Origin: an uncultured bacterium
Lineage (GTDB): Bacteria; Oederibacteriota; PGYV01; Palsa-1178
Assembly: GCA_937889595.1 (NCBI GenBank)
Contig: CALAOR010000080.1
Span: 1 to 45,357 of the forward strand
Reading direction: 5' to 3'
Length of the DNA: 45,357 nucleotides
A model generated the notes under the pieces. That model was not told where the DNA came from. It made no database searches and saw only the letters and a list, made by a program, of their open reading frames with translations. The stretch's first letter is position 1, and every line of letters begins with the position of its first letter. Of this stretch, positions 24,823 to 33,270 are shown one piece after another. The position numbers were made by a program, and so were the translations under genes.

Positions 24823-26271
24823 CTATGCCTGTTTTAAAGGAAGCGAAATTATAAAAGTTGTGCCTTTACCAGGCATGCTTTCCACGTTTATCTTGCCGTT
24901 GTGCGAGTCAATAATTGATTTTGCTATGCTTAACCCGAGGCCATATCCGTACTCGCTGCGGGACCTGTCAACGCGGTAGAACCTGTCAAAAATATGCTGT
25001 AATTCATCCTGGGCAATGCCTGTGCCTGTATCTGTTATGAAAACTTCGGCATACGGATCTTTTTTTTGGATACCGATTGTTACTCTTCCCCCGGCCGGGG
25101 TGTACTTAACGGCATTATCAATAATATTTGAAAATACGCGTTTTATATTATCCGCGTCCGCATCCAGCCGTACGTCTATGCCCGGTTCAAGTATTAACGC
25201 GATGTTTTTCCTGTCTGCCAGCACTTTCATATTATATATCACCTGTCCGATCATTGCCCGCAGTTCAAACGGAAGCTGTTTGGCTGCGGGTTTATTTTCC
25301 TGCCGCGCCAGGAACAGAAGGTTCTCAACAAGCTGGCCCATACGGTCAATTTCTTCAAGGTTAATCCTTAATACACGTTCATATTCTTCAGGGCTGCGTT
25401 TTTTGTTCAGGGTTACTTCCTGATTGCCTTTTAAAGCGGTTAAGGGCGTTCTTAATTCATGGGAAATGTCCTGGACCAATTGCTGCTGGCTGGAAAATGC
25501 CTTATCTATTCGCGCCAACATGTCATTAAATGTCCCGGCTAAATCCTTTATTTCATCATTTTCGTCGGGCAGCACTATTTTATCCTTTAGGTTCCTTGAA
25601 GTGATCCGGTGTATGGCCGATGTCATATTAACTACGGGACTTAAAGCCATTTTTGTCAGGAATTGCCCCAATCCGACAATAATAAATATGGCAACCGGAA
25701 AAAACAGCAGCAGGGCGGTTATCAGCCTGTTCAACTCAACCTGCATGGGTTTTAAAGAAGTGGAAACCTGTATAAAATACGGGAATTTGTTCTCTTCCAC
25801 GACGGGTATGGTGAATACTTTTAAAGGCGGGAGTTTGGTGTTTGGCGGTTTCAATTGCACAACATTAAAAACACCTGTATTTTCTTCCTTTGTTTTTTTG
25901 ATGATCTTCGATAAAGGCAGGGAAAACAGCATATTCCCTGAATGTACAATTTCCGCTTTATCCGGCCTGAATATCTGGATAAAAATATTTTCGCCGGTAT
26001 TTTCTTCAACAGCATACTTTGCGGCATTAATAAAATCGGCTTTAGGCGCGGACACGGAGGCATTGACGGTAATCTCGGATATATCTTCCTCATTATAGCT
26101 GGATATTACCTGCCCTATATCCCCGGCTTTTGACCTTAACAGATCATTCAGATTCTTATCGAGGCTCCTGGAAAAACTCCCGTATATGAAAAAGCTGAAT
26201 ATAAGGATAACAACGCCCAATACCAGCGTGTACCACAGCGTCATTTTAAAATGAATGGATTTTGTGAACAC
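24823..26271 (-). CDS. membrane sensor histidine kinase (OmpR-partner type)
   Basis: The 482-residue protein has TM1 at 12-32, a periplasmic sensor of about 150 residues, TM2 at about 183-203, a HAMP domain to about 256, HisKA ([19 protein letters not shown], His 271), and HATPase_c with FSNIIDNAVKYTPAGG, DTGTGIA and GYGLGLSIAKS. The layout is like heavy-metal and envelope-stress sensors such as CusS. The periplasmic part contains FIQIFRPDKAEIVHSG, as in that group, but no His-rich metal site is evident. Only 3 bp separate it from the regulator gene upstream, so the two are co-transcribed. Confidence 0.93.
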   Translation of the reverse strand: MFTKSIHFKMTLWYTLVLGVVILIFSFFIYGSFSRSLDKNLNDLLRSKAGDIGQVISSYNEEDISEITVNASVSAPKADFINAAKYAVEENTGENIFIQIFRPDKAEIVHSGNMLFSLPLSKIIKKTKEENTGVFNVVQLKPPNTKLPPLKVFTIPVVEENKFPYFIQVSTSLKPMQVELNRLITALLLFFPVAIFIIVGLGQFLTKMALSPVVNMTSAIHRITSRNLKDKIVLPDENDEIKDLAGTFNDMLARIDKAFSSQQQLVQDISHELRTPLTALKGNQEVTLNKKRSPEEYERVLRINLEEIDRMGQLVENLLFLARQENKPAAKQLPFELRAMIGQVIYNMKVLADRKNIALILEPGIDVRLDADADNIKRVFSNIIDNAVKYTPAGGRVTIGIQKKDPYAEVFITDTGTGIAQDELQHIFDRFYRVDRSRSEYGYGLGLSIAKSIIDSHNGKINVESMPGKGTTFIISLPLKQA

Positions 26272-26274
26272 AGA

Positions 26275-26943
26275 TCAACTCCTTATGATATAGCCCGAAC
26301 CCCTGACCGTATGAATGATCTTTTTTTTGTGCTGCCTGTCTATCTTATTTCTAAGCGCATTTATATGCACATCCACAACATTGGTATCAGCGTCAAAATT
26401 CATGTCCCAGACATGCTCGGTAATGGCCGTTCGTGTCACTACCTGGCCGGAATTATACATCAGGTATTCCAAAAGGGCAAATTCTTTATTGGTTAACAGG
26501 ATTTCCTTGTCTGACCTTGTCACTTTGCGTGCATGCAGATCCATAATAAGGTCATCAGCCTGAAGTTTCCCTGATTCTTTGCCGCTGTTCTTTCTAAGCA
26601 AAACCCGTATCCGCGCAAGCAATTCTTCAAACGCAAAAGGTTTTGTCAGGTAATCATCCGCCCCGCAATCCAAGCCGGTTACTTTATCATTCACGCTGTC
26701 TTTTGCCGATAATATAAGAATGGGGGTTTTATTCCCGTCAGATCTGATCTTTTTGCAGAGTGTTATTCCGTCCATTTTAGGGATCATTAAATCCAGAATA
26801 ACCGTGTCGTACTTTTCCGTCGAGATGAGAAAGTACCCGTTTTCGCCGTCATTTGCCGTATCAACGGAATACCCGTTTTCTTTTAAGCCCTGCCTGATAA
26901 AATTCGCTATGTGTTTTTCATCCTCTATGACAAGTATGCGCAT
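26275..26943 (-). CDS. OmpR-family response regulator
   Basis: The 222-residue protein has a receiver domain (EDEKH, phospho-Asp 51 in LDLMIPKMDG, Lys in YLTKPFAFEELLARI) and a C-terminal winged-helix DNA-binding domain (LTNKEFALLEYLMYNSGQVVTR, TNVVDVHINALRNKI, IHTVRGSGYII). It is the CusR/PhoB-like output of the kinase encoded 3 bp downstream. A likely target is the triple 11-bp repeat at 24769-24797. GAGGT precedes the ATG; its own promoter should lie in 26944-27090, where I see no matching repeat. Confidence 0.95.
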   Translation of the reverse strand: MRILVIEDEKHIANFIRQGLKENGYSVDTANDGENGYFLISTEKYDTVILDLMIPKMDGITLCKKIRSDGNKTPILILSAKDSVNDKVTGLDCGADDYLTKPFAFEELLARIRVLLRKNSGKESGKLQADDLIMDLHARKVTRSDKEILLTNKEFALLEYLMYNSGQVVTRTAITEHVWDMNFDADTNVVDVHINALRNKIDRQHKKKIIHTVRGSGYIIRS

Positions 26944-27093
26944 AATTCAAACCTCTTATCTTTACGCTTAAAATTGTGTTACACGCACATTTACCCGCAT
27001 GTTCTGTACGCCGCAAGGGATCTAGTGTTGAGCATGAAGGTTGTTTTACTGTTTTTGACATTACCACTCCCCTTATTTTCCTGCCGTATACTA

Positions 27094-27312
27094 TCAATTC
27101 ATTTTATCGTTTGTTTCTTCAATTGCCGAAAACACTTGTTTAAGTATTTTTGGATGCAGTATCTTACCGGAATGAAATGGAAGGACAATGCGAGATGTTC
27201 CTTTTAAATATATCCTATGACTCCCTTTTTGTCTTAAAAAAACAAACCCGCCGGAAATTAAAAGTCTTTCAGCTTCTTTTGCGGTCAGCCTGTCTTGCTT
27301 AACCAACGGCAA
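27094..27312 (-). CDS. hicA: HicA-family mRNA interferase toxin
   Basis: The 72-residue protein has the HicA fold signatures: LTAKEAERLLISGGFVF, KGSHRIYLK with catalytic His 32, and VLPFHSGKILHPKILKQV. HicA binds RNA through a dsRBD-like fold and cleaves mRNA until HicB neutralises it. The frame overlaps the end of hicB by 14 nt and opens with TTG at 27312 (a second TTG at 27306); no ATG is available. The poor start and ribosome site suggest low, coupled translation, useful for a toxin. Confidence 0.9.
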   Translation of the reverse strand: MPLVKQDRLTAKEAERLLISGGFVFLRQKGSHRIYLKGTSRIVLPFHSGKILHPKILKQVFSAIEETNDKMN

Positions 27313-27523
27313 TCTCGAGTGAAGTTGTAAGTATTTCCTTGCTTGATATTTTTTTTCTTTCTTTCCTGGATAAAGTTTCTACATATAATTCTATAGCTTC
27401 CTTTATATTTTTCATAACCTCTTCAAGACTCTCGCCCTGCGTATGACAGCCTTTTAAATCCGGCACATATGCAAAATAACCAAAGTCGTCTTTTTCTATA
27501 ACCACATTTACCTTGTATGTCAC
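27299..27523 (-). CDS. hicB: HicB-family antitoxin
   Basis: The 74-residue protein has the partial RNase H-like fold of HicB: YKVNVVIEKDDFGYFAYVPDLKGCHTQGESLEEVMKNIKEA shortened here to its key features, VPDLKGCHTQG and the helix NIKEAIELYVE. There is no clear helix-turn-helix or ribbon-helix-helix tail, so direct DNA binding is uncertain. The GTG start follows GGAGGT. A near-consensus promoter lies 25 bp upstream. Antitoxin-first order with overlap to hicA gives excess antitoxin. Confidence 0.9.
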   Translation of the reverse strand: MTYKVNVVIEKDDFGYFAYVPDLKGCHTQGESLEEVMKNIKEAIELYVETLSRKERKKISSKEILTTSLEIAVG

Positions 27524-27547
27524 AAAACACCTCCAATGCTTTTTATA

Positions 27548-27576
27548 ATTATACCATCAAAAATATGCTCATTCAA
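27548..27576 (-). promoter_or_regulatory. hicBA promoter (TTGAAT-17-TATAAT)
   Basis: Reading the minus strand, TTGAAT (27576-27571), a 17-base spacer and a perfect TATAAT (27553-27548) form a sigma-70-type promoter 25 bp before the hicB start. The -10 region overlaps the palindrome TATAATTATA, a possible autoregulatory operator. Confidence 0.75.
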
Positions 27577-27583
27577 GAACAAA

Positions 27584-27667
27584 TACCCGTCAGACCTGAT
27601 TTTTTTGCAGAGTGTTATTCCGTTCATTTTAGGGATCATATATCCAGGATAACCGCGTCGTACTTTT
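27584..27667 (-). pseudogene. relic of an OmpR-type response regulator
   Basis: About 84 bp closely match codons around the phospho-Asp of the regulator at 26275-26943 (compare 26732-26815), with about eight differences. Translated, it reads KYDAVILD, then after a one-base deletion MIPKMNGITLCKKIRSDG. The deletion and missing flanks show it is dead. It directly abuts the hicBA promoter. Confidence 0.75.
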
Positions 27668-27810
27668 GACACTGCCGAAACCCCTGCAAATAGTCATCGG
27701 TTTTTCCGTTAAGAACAGGCATAACAATACACACGCTTTGCGGGTTTACATGACTGGTTACAGTTTAAGGAACACTCTGTGTGTTTTATCAGCTTGATGA
27801 CTTACTTTTA

Positions 27811-28101
27811 TTATTGCGCCATCGTCCCGGCGGCCGGCGTAGTTTCGTGGAATTTATCAAGGACTTTTGCCTCTATCGACTTGCGCATGTCCGTGTTAAG
27901 CGGGTGCGCTATGTCCTTAAATGTCCCGTCCGAGAGCTTCCTGCTCGGCATGACCACAAAAAGTCCGTTCTTGCCGTCTATCACCTTTAATCCTCTTACA
28001 ACAAACGAACTGTCAAAAGTGATGCTCGCGTACGCTTTCAGTTTCTGGTCCTCTGATGCGCCTGCTCCTCTTGGGAAAACTTTTACTTCTGTGATCTCCA
28101 T
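27811..28101 (-). CDS. spoVG: SpoVG family RNA/DNA-binding regulator
   Basis: The start at 28101 gives a 96-residue SpoVG protein (MEITEVKVFPRG, KAYASITFDSSFVVRGLKVIDG, FVVMPSRK, FKDIAHPLNTDMRKSIE), supported by AGGAGGT 5 nt before the ATG; the longer frame has no such site. SpoVG proteins bind nucleic acid and act as global post-transcriptional or transcriptional regulators in Gram-positives and spirochaetes. The conserved 69-bp module at 28170-28238 lies upstream and probably contains its promoter. It stands alone, with the next gene upstream belonging to the surface-protein locus. Confidence 0.95.
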   Translation of the reverse strand: MEITEVKVFPRGAGASEDQKLKAYASITFDSSFVVRGLKVIDGKNGLFVVMPSRKLSDGTFKDIAHPLNTDMRKSIEAKVLDKFHETTPAAGTMAQ

Positions 28102-28169
28102 ACGGCACCTCCTGTTTTTTTGTCTGCTGATATTTTCATTTTGCGCTTTCTCTTTTTTCGGGATAAGCA

Positions 28170-28238
28170 TACATAAAAGATCCGGGTCCGGGTATGCCGA
28201 CTTTCCACTTTTTTTTGACTTTTTTCAACAAAGAAAAC
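28170..28238 (-). promoter_or_regulatory. conserved upstream module, spoVG copy
   Basis: On the minus strand the module reads GTTTTC, TGTTGAAAAAAGTC, an A-rich run, GGAA, CGGCATACC, 13 variable bases, then TTTATGTA. The 48-bp core matches the copy at 35539-35607 at 41 of 48 positions without a gap, and CGGCATACC-N13-TTTATGTA keeps the same spacing. It begins about 62 nt before spoVG. A promoter with an A-tract upstream element is the likely reading; the sigma factor is unknown. Confidence 0.55.
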
Positions 28239-28247
28239 TTAAAGGCG

Positions 28248-31200
28248 TCAGCGCAGCACTATAAACTTCTTCAAACCGAATTTAACCACGTTTCCGTAAT
28301 TGTAATCCAGCGTGAGAAAGTACATATATACACCGGGCGCCAATCTGGAAATATCGATCACAGAAATCTGCGGCCCTGCGGGCTTATTTTCGTCTTTTAG
28401 CGCAGCCAAATCGCCCGTCTCATTATAAATCCTGATCTTTACGTTTCCCTGGGCCACCATAGCATAGGATATATTAACCGTGTTCCGGGCCGGATTTGGA
28501 TACAGAATATTTGTTCCCTGATTTACAGGCACGACGTCAGCCGCCGGCGTAACTGTTGCGGTAAAGGACGGCCCCGGAGTTGATGTCATGGTTGTTGTCT
28601 GCGCGGCCGTCATGGTCGGCGTTATAGTTCCACTTATTGTTTCCGTAATTCCCGGCGTTACATCCTGGGGCGTAGATGTCACTGTAGAAGTCGGGCTTTC
28701 AGTTCCAGTTGCCGCCGCAGTTCCATTTTCCGTCACACTATAAGTGGCTGTCTGCGTTATTGTGCCCGTGCCGGTGGCGGTATATGTCGCTGTCATAGTG
28801 GCTGTATTGGTTGCGGTCGCGGTCGGGGTGTTTGTTTGTGTGATCGTTCCGGTAAATGTCGGCGTGGCGGTTATTGTCGGCGTATAGGAGGATGTTTGCG
28901 TTATCGTCGGTGTTGCAGTCAATGTAATTGTGGCCGTATTGGTGCCTGTCATGGTTATTGTCGGCGTTACCGTGCTGCTTACGACCGGCGTCACTGTCGG
29001 TGTGTATGTCCTGGTCGATGTTTTGGTCACCGTATAAGTCGGCGCGATGACCCTGTTGTAGTTTATTATGACAGTATCTATAGACGGCGATTGAAAGTCG
29101 TCGTAAGCCGTAAACATTGCCCGCCATTTCAACTTGTCCCCCGCGTTAACGCCGGTAAAAGCAACGCCTATACCCGGTATTGCCGGGAGCCACGTCGACC
29201 CGTTATTGGCTGATAACCAGTAATCTATCTGCTGTCCGTTTAAGGCCTGTACCGAGGTGAGCGTCACGCTTGAGTATCCGGCAAACCACTGGTCTATCAT
29301 CGTGGAATAAACCCAGCCAGGAGATACATATGAAAGGCCGTAACGGTTCAGTTTCGCGTTATCCCCCCCGATGATCCAGTAAACACCGTTAAATGCCACG
29401 GTATTAATGGCCGCCGAGTTGAAATTCACCAGATTACCGCTTTCATCCGTATAAACCCCGGCGCCGGCGCCCGACGCGATATTTATTTTCCCATTCTTCC
29501 CGCCTATTATCCATTGCTGCTGCGACGGGGAATAATCCATGTCATATATATCCGCTGTCCCGAAATTTACAAGCCTGCCGCTTATATTTGAAAAAGCTCC
29601 GGCCTCGTAATCAGCCATTTCAGCGCTGCCGCACCCTATCCTGATCTTTGAAAGACCGTCATATTTTAGCGTGTTTACGCTGTAATAGCCGCCCAGGCAG
29701 CTGTAAAGAGCGTTCTTTAAATCCGCATATGAATTCACTCCGTTGTACATGACCAGACCGCCGTTGCCGCCCCCGATGAACCACGATGATTGGCCCGGAA
29801 TCCATTCAACTTTATTTACAGGATCATAGGCCCCAAAATAAGGCGATATATCCTTTGCCTGAAAATTATCGCCGTCCGCGCTGATGCTTAAGTTCCTGTT
29901 TCCCCCGCCTATGACCCACTGCGATCCGTTCCATTTGATCGTCTTGACGCCGATGTTGCCAAACCCGAGCGCACTGGTCCTGTCAAGAAAATTGGTCCCG
30001 TCAAATTTCGCGAGTTTGCCGCTGGTTCCCCCTATGAGCCAGTAATTATTGGCACTGTTCCACCCCGCGCACAGCACATCATCCGCGGTCCAGTTCAGCG
30101 CGGTCCAGCTCGGGTTCGCTTTCAGATCCGTGAAATTGGTCCCGTCATATGTATTCAGGGAGCCTTCTACGCCGCCCACGAGCCAGTAGGAATTATTGGA
30201 CTCGGCAAAATTTATCGCGTTCGAACCGAAGTCCAGTGCATCGCGGGAGAAATCGGTATTTATGGGGGAGTTGTACGTACCCGTCCTCTTCATTAAACAT
30301 CCGTTTTGGCCGCCGATCATATTAATTCCGTTGGCCTGCCCGTCGCTTGCTATCGCCCATATGGGATGCGCCGAGAAATATGCCGGGTTTGATTGCTCGG
30401 TGTATGGAGTGATGTTTGCGTCCGAAGTGGTGTAAAACACGGTTTGAGTCTGCAGTTTGGAACCGCCAATGAGCCAGTAATATCCGTTCCATTTTATGGA
30501 CCATACAGTGTAAAGGGGGGTGCCGCTGGGATACGTGCTGGTATTGGTAAATGTTGTACCGTCATAAGTCGCGATCTTTCCCGCGCCGCCGCCCAACACC
30601 CAGTAACTGCCGTTCCAGTCCATGGTGTTAATGTCATAATAAACGCTTCCCCAGGCCGCATAAAGCTGCGCGGTCAGGTCCGTAAATGTGAATCCGTCAT
30701 ACTTGGCGATCTTTCCGTTTGCGCCCGCTATAAGCCAGTAAGAGCCGCTGTATCCGATCGTCTTGACGGCATTTGGCTGAAAATTCAGGTTGTATTTAAA
30801 ATCAACCCACGACGTCCCGTCAAAACCGTTTAAGGACCCGGTTTCCCCGCCAAAAAGCCAGTAGTTGCCGCTTGGCGTGCAGTTGATCGCGTTAATGGCC
30901 CCGGAAAAATCAACGAGGCTGTTTTTAACATTGGTCCACGGCCCGTTATTGTCCCGCCTGTTTAAATTCGGGCCGTCGCCGCCTATAAACCAAGTGCTAT
31001 TGTTGTGTTTAATCGCCCTTATATTGGAATTGTAAAATCCCACAAGGGTTGCGGTTCTGTCGATAAAATGCGTCCCGTCAAATTCATTCAGCTTTCCCTG
31101 CAGCCCGCCGATCATCCAGCTTGTCGGCGACCCGTATTCGATGGTGGTGATCCCGCCGCCCCAGTTTATTACATCCATTGTCTGGGCAAATTTGCTGACC

Positions 31201-31376
31201 CTTTGCAGCACGGCCCTGCTGTTTATGGTATCCCAGTTGGCCGTGGTATTTACCGTATCTTTATACGCGGCGGTGTCAAATGTTTCCGTAAAGGCAAAAA
31301 CGCGGCCCGCGAAAACAACGGCGCATAAAAATGCCGTTGTGGCGAACACCGCCCTGCGTAATATCCGCGGGATCAT
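28248..31376 (-). CDS. large secreted propeller-like protein with Thr/Pro stalk and FlgD-like tail
   Basis: I start at 31376 (MIPRILRRAVFATTAFLCAV) because AGAGGT lies 5 nt upstream and a signal peptide ending near FA follows. The 1042-residue protein has about fourteen degenerate repeats of the type NGSYWLIGGxxGKLxxYDGTxF (residues 60-680), expected to build beta-propeller blades. Next comes a beta-sandwich-like domain (GWVYSTMIDQWFAG to VIINYNR), a Thr/Pro-rich stalk of about 160 residues (TPTVTPV, TATPTITQT), and a C-terminal FlgD-like domain beginning ILYPNPARNTVNISY. Such tails resemble type IX sorting domains, but no type IX genes are seen here. The gene follows the PorV/OmpA gene by 35 bp. 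Confidence 0.85.
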   Translation of the reverse strand: MIPRILRRAVFATTAFLCAVVFAGRVFAFTETFDTAAYKDTVNTTANWDTINSRAVLQRVSKFAQTMDVINWGGGITTIEYGSPTSWMIGGLQGKLNEFDGTHFIDRTATLVGFYNSNIRAIKHNNSTWFIGGDGPNLNRRDNNGPWTNVKNSLVDFSGAINAINCTPSGNYWLFGGETGSLNGFDGTSWVDFKYNLNFQPNAVKTIGYSGSYWLIAGANGKIAKYDGFTFTDLTAQLYAAWGSVYYDINTMDWNGSYWVLGGGAGKIATYDGTTFTNTSTYPSGTPLYTVWSIKWNGYYWLIGGSKLQTQTVFYTTSDANITPYTEQSNPAYFSAHPIWAIASDGQANGINMIGGQNGCLMKRTGTYNSPINTDFSRDALDFGSNAINFAESNNSYWLVGGVEGSLNTYDGTNFTDLKANPSWTALNWTADDVLCAGWNSANNYWLIGGTSGKLAKFDGTNFLDRTSALGFGNIGVKTIKWNGSQWVIGGGNRNLSISADGDNFQAKDISPYFGAYDPVNKVEWIPGQSSWFIGGGNGGLVMYNGVNSYADLKNALYSCLGGYYSVNTLKYDGLSKIRIGCGSAEMADYEAGAFSNISGRLVNFGTADIYDMDYSPSQQQWIIGGKNGKINIASGAGAGVYTDESGNLVNFNSAAINTVAFNGVYWIIGGDNAKLNRYGLSYVSPGWVYSTMIDQWFAGYSSVTLTSVQALNGQQIDYWLSANNGSTWLPAIPGIGVAFTGVNAGDKLKWRAMFTAYDDFQSPSIDTVIINYNRVIAPTYTVTKTSTRTYTPTVTPVVSSTVTPTITMTGTNTATITLTATPTITQTSSYTPTITATPTFTGTITQTNTPTATATNTATMTATYTATGTGTITQTATYSVTENGTAAATGTESPTSTVTSTPQDVTPGITETISGTITPTMTAAQTTTMTSTPGPSFTATVTPAADVVPVNQGTNILYPNPARNTVNISYAMVAQGNVKIRIYNETGDLAALKDENKPAGPQISVIDISRLAPGVYMYFLTLDYNYGNVVKFGLKKFIVLR

Positions 31377-31411
31377 AACAACCTCTTTTAATGGATGCGG
31401 TGTGTTTTTCA

Positions 31412-32749
31412 TCACTGCTTCACGGTTTCAAACAACCCTCTCCTGTTTAATCTCGCCGCTTCTGAGTTTATATTTTTAGGATCGGACTCATACGCCGCCG
31501 AGTTGCTTTCGCCGAACCAGATTATAAAAACCCTGTCGGGAGATATGTCCCCTTCCCTTATAATGTAATTCCGGATGCCGTACGCCCTCTTTTCGCTGAG
31601 TTTCATGTTATAGACTTCCCCGCCGCTTATGGATGAGTAACCGGCTATGCGCACTTCTGTTTTGGGATTTTCTTTTAAGATCAAAATATTCCTTTTCAGC
31701 AGCACCAGCGCATCCTGGGAAAGGTCGGACTTCATATTATCAAAATAAACGGTTTCAGAAGTCATTACCCGCTTGTCTGACGCCGGTAAATAGTTCCTGT
31801 CCAGCGCCTTAAATGTGGAGGAGTATGTCAAACTGAGCCTGTGGGATGACCCGAGTTCTCCGGAAGGCACAAACGCGTAATCCAGCGTAAAGTCCTGGAC
31901 TTTGATCCCTATGCCTGCGGTTATTCCCATAAGGCCCGAAAGTCCCTGATTCGAAAAGTTATATATATAGCCAAAACGCAGGGCAGGCATTGAAAATCCT
32001 GTAAATTCAATTCCCGTATTTAAACGGCTTAACCCGTTAGCCTGTGTCTCTCCGGAAAAAGCCAGCAAGAACCGGTTGCTTTTCCCGAAATCAAACCCGT
32101 ACGAACCGCCCGCGCGGAAATCCGAGGCAACAGCGTAGTTTTCGATTTTCCCGCCCAAGTTTGAGTAAGCCGCGCCAAAAGTAAAAGAAGGGGTTGCTTT
32201 CCATAATAAGCCGATATCTCCGGTGAAGGCATAATATACCCTGTCTGCAAGGGTCTTTTGCGCGGCGTTAATTGCCACTCCCGCGTAAACGCCGGGCATC
32301 CATTCCCTGCCCCAGCCTGCCTTGATGCCTTTTTCTCCGGCATTGTTGGTACCCGCAAGAAGCTGCCCTGAGTTATCCCGTATGTCAAATATGCCGTTAT
32401 CGGAGTAATTTATTGATATTGCAAGGCCCCCAAAAGTTCCGGCGGGTATTCCAATAACAGCTATCTCCTGCACAAGGTCCCCGGGCGAGCTGTTGTGATG
32501 TATGCCTATTTCCATATTTTCCATGACACCAAGCCCTGCCGGGTTCCATAGCAACGCGGATGAACCCTCTGCAACGCCCGTATAAGCGGAACCCATGGCC
32601 ATGGCGCGCGCTGTTCCGTTTTGCTCGTCAAGAGGCATTGCCAGGCTGGCCGCAGGCAGTATGGTATCGGCAGGCAGTATCTGCGCGCCAATTAAGAAAA
32701 CAAATATAACCCCTGATACAACCGCCTTGATTTTAATTTTAACCTCCAT
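31412..32749 (-). CDS. PorV/PorQ-like outer-membrane barrel fused to an OmpA domain
   Basis: The protein of about 445 residues has a signal peptide, then a PorV/UPF0164-like barrel opening with GTARAMAMGSAYTGVAEGSSALLWNPAGLG, a motif shared with FadL/PorV proteins. From about residue 325 a C-terminal OmpA-type domain follows (TSETVYFDNMKSDLSQDALVLL, VRIAGYSS, MKLSEKRAYGIRNYI, EAARLNRRGLF). PorV proteins serve as surface shuttles in type IX secretion; an OmpA fusion would anchor the barrel to peptidoglycan. The start is unclear: ATG at 32749 lacks a good ribosome site, while GGAGG lies inside the frame before an ATT codon. A heptanucleotide repeat lies upstream. Confidence 0.85.
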   Translation of the reverse strand: MEVKIKIKAVVSGVIFVFLIGAQILPADTILPAASLAMPLDEQNGTARAMAMGSAYTGVAEGSSALLWNPAGLGVMENMEIGIHHNSSPGDLVQEIAVIGIPAGTFGGLAISINYSDNGIFDIRDNSGQLLAGTNNAGEKGIKAGWGREWMPGVYAGVAINAAQKTLADRVYYAFTGDIGLLWKATPSFTFGAAYSNLGGKIENYAVASDFRAGGSYGFDFGKSNRFLLAFSGETQANGLSRLNTGIEFTGFSMPALRFGYIYNFSNQGLSGLMGITAGIGIKVQDFTLDYAFVPSGELGSSHRLSLTYSSTFKALDRNYLPASDKRVMTSETVYFDNMKSDLSQDALVLLKRNILILKENPKTEVRIAGYSSISGGEVYNMKLSEKRAYGIRNYIIREGDISPDRVFIIWFGESNSAAYESDPKNINSEAARLNRRGLFETVKQ

Positions 32750-32790
32750 CACATCAGTTCCCAGTCTGCTTTTCGTGTATTTGATCTATC

Positions 32791-32839
32791 TGTTCTCTGT
32801 TCTTTGTTCTTTGTTCTTTGTTCTCTGTTCTTTGTTCTT
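32791..32839 (-). repeat. seven tandem copies of TGTTCTY upstream of the PorV/OmpA gene
   Basis: Seven head-to-tail heptamers (five TGTTCTT, two TGTTCTC; AAGAACA on the coding strand) lie about 40-90 bp before the start of the PorV/OmpA gene. Simple repeats of this kind change length by slippage; here the change would alter promoter spacing or leader length, not a reading frame. Confidence 0.85.
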
Positions 32840-32866
32840 TGCTATATGCTCTCCGCGCTTTTGATC

Positions 32867-33235
32867 TTAATTACAGTATCTGTCGATCGCAAGTTTGGTC
32901 TTTTTTCTCTGTATATGACCGTCATCTCCGCGGGCCTCTATTACGGCCACATAAACACCCATAGGGCACATATCCCCTGTATTATTGCGCAGATCCCAGG
33001 TCGCTTTGCCCGTTTTAAGGCTTGCACCTATTGTACGCACCTGTTCACCTGCTTTGTTTAATATAACAACATTGACACAGCCGTTTTTTTTCCTGATTTT
33101 TTCGGTATCCAGGTTTATTTCAATAACATCTTCCGGCCCATCGTCCGGCTTGGGCGCCGCCTCCAGTCCGATCAGCTGAAAAACGCCGTAAGAACTTGTC
33201 CCTTCCTTATAAATCCAGTGATTATACTTGTGCAT
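32867..33235 (-). CDS. small FlgD-immunoglobulin-like protein
   Basis: The 122-residue protein holds one FlgD-like beta-sandwich (about residues 45-118): VNVVILNKAGEQVRTIGA, KATWDLRNNTGDMCPMGVYVAVIEA and a final KTKLAI strand. In related bacteria this fold ends large secreted proteins or forms the hook-capping domain. Here it stands alone with no signal peptide, and AGAGGT 7 nt before the ATG shows the short form is genuine. The N-terminal 45 residues (NHWIYKEGTSSYGVFQLI) are unfamiliar. It precedes the PorV/OmpA and propeller genes and may belong to the same export process. Confidence 0.7.
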   Translation of the reverse strand: MHKYNHWIYKEGTSSYGVFQLIGLEAAPKPDDGPEDVIEINLDTEKIRKKNGCVNVVILNKAGEQVRTIGASLKTGKATWDLRNNTGDMCPMGVYVAVIEARGDDGHIQRKKTKLAIDRYCN

Positions 33236-33270
33236 TCAGATACCTCTTTAAAATTTTTAACTTCCCATGA

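Noticed and set aside
28170-28238. sigma-B-like GGGTAT on the plus strand of the spoVG module
   Set aside because: The matching GTTT box is at the wrong distance, and no plus-strand gene follows in either copy.
28248-31376. type IX secretion substrate
   Set aside because: The C-terminal tail resembles such sorting domains, but no type IX machinery gene apart from a PorV-like barrel is in the window, so I only call it FlgD-like.
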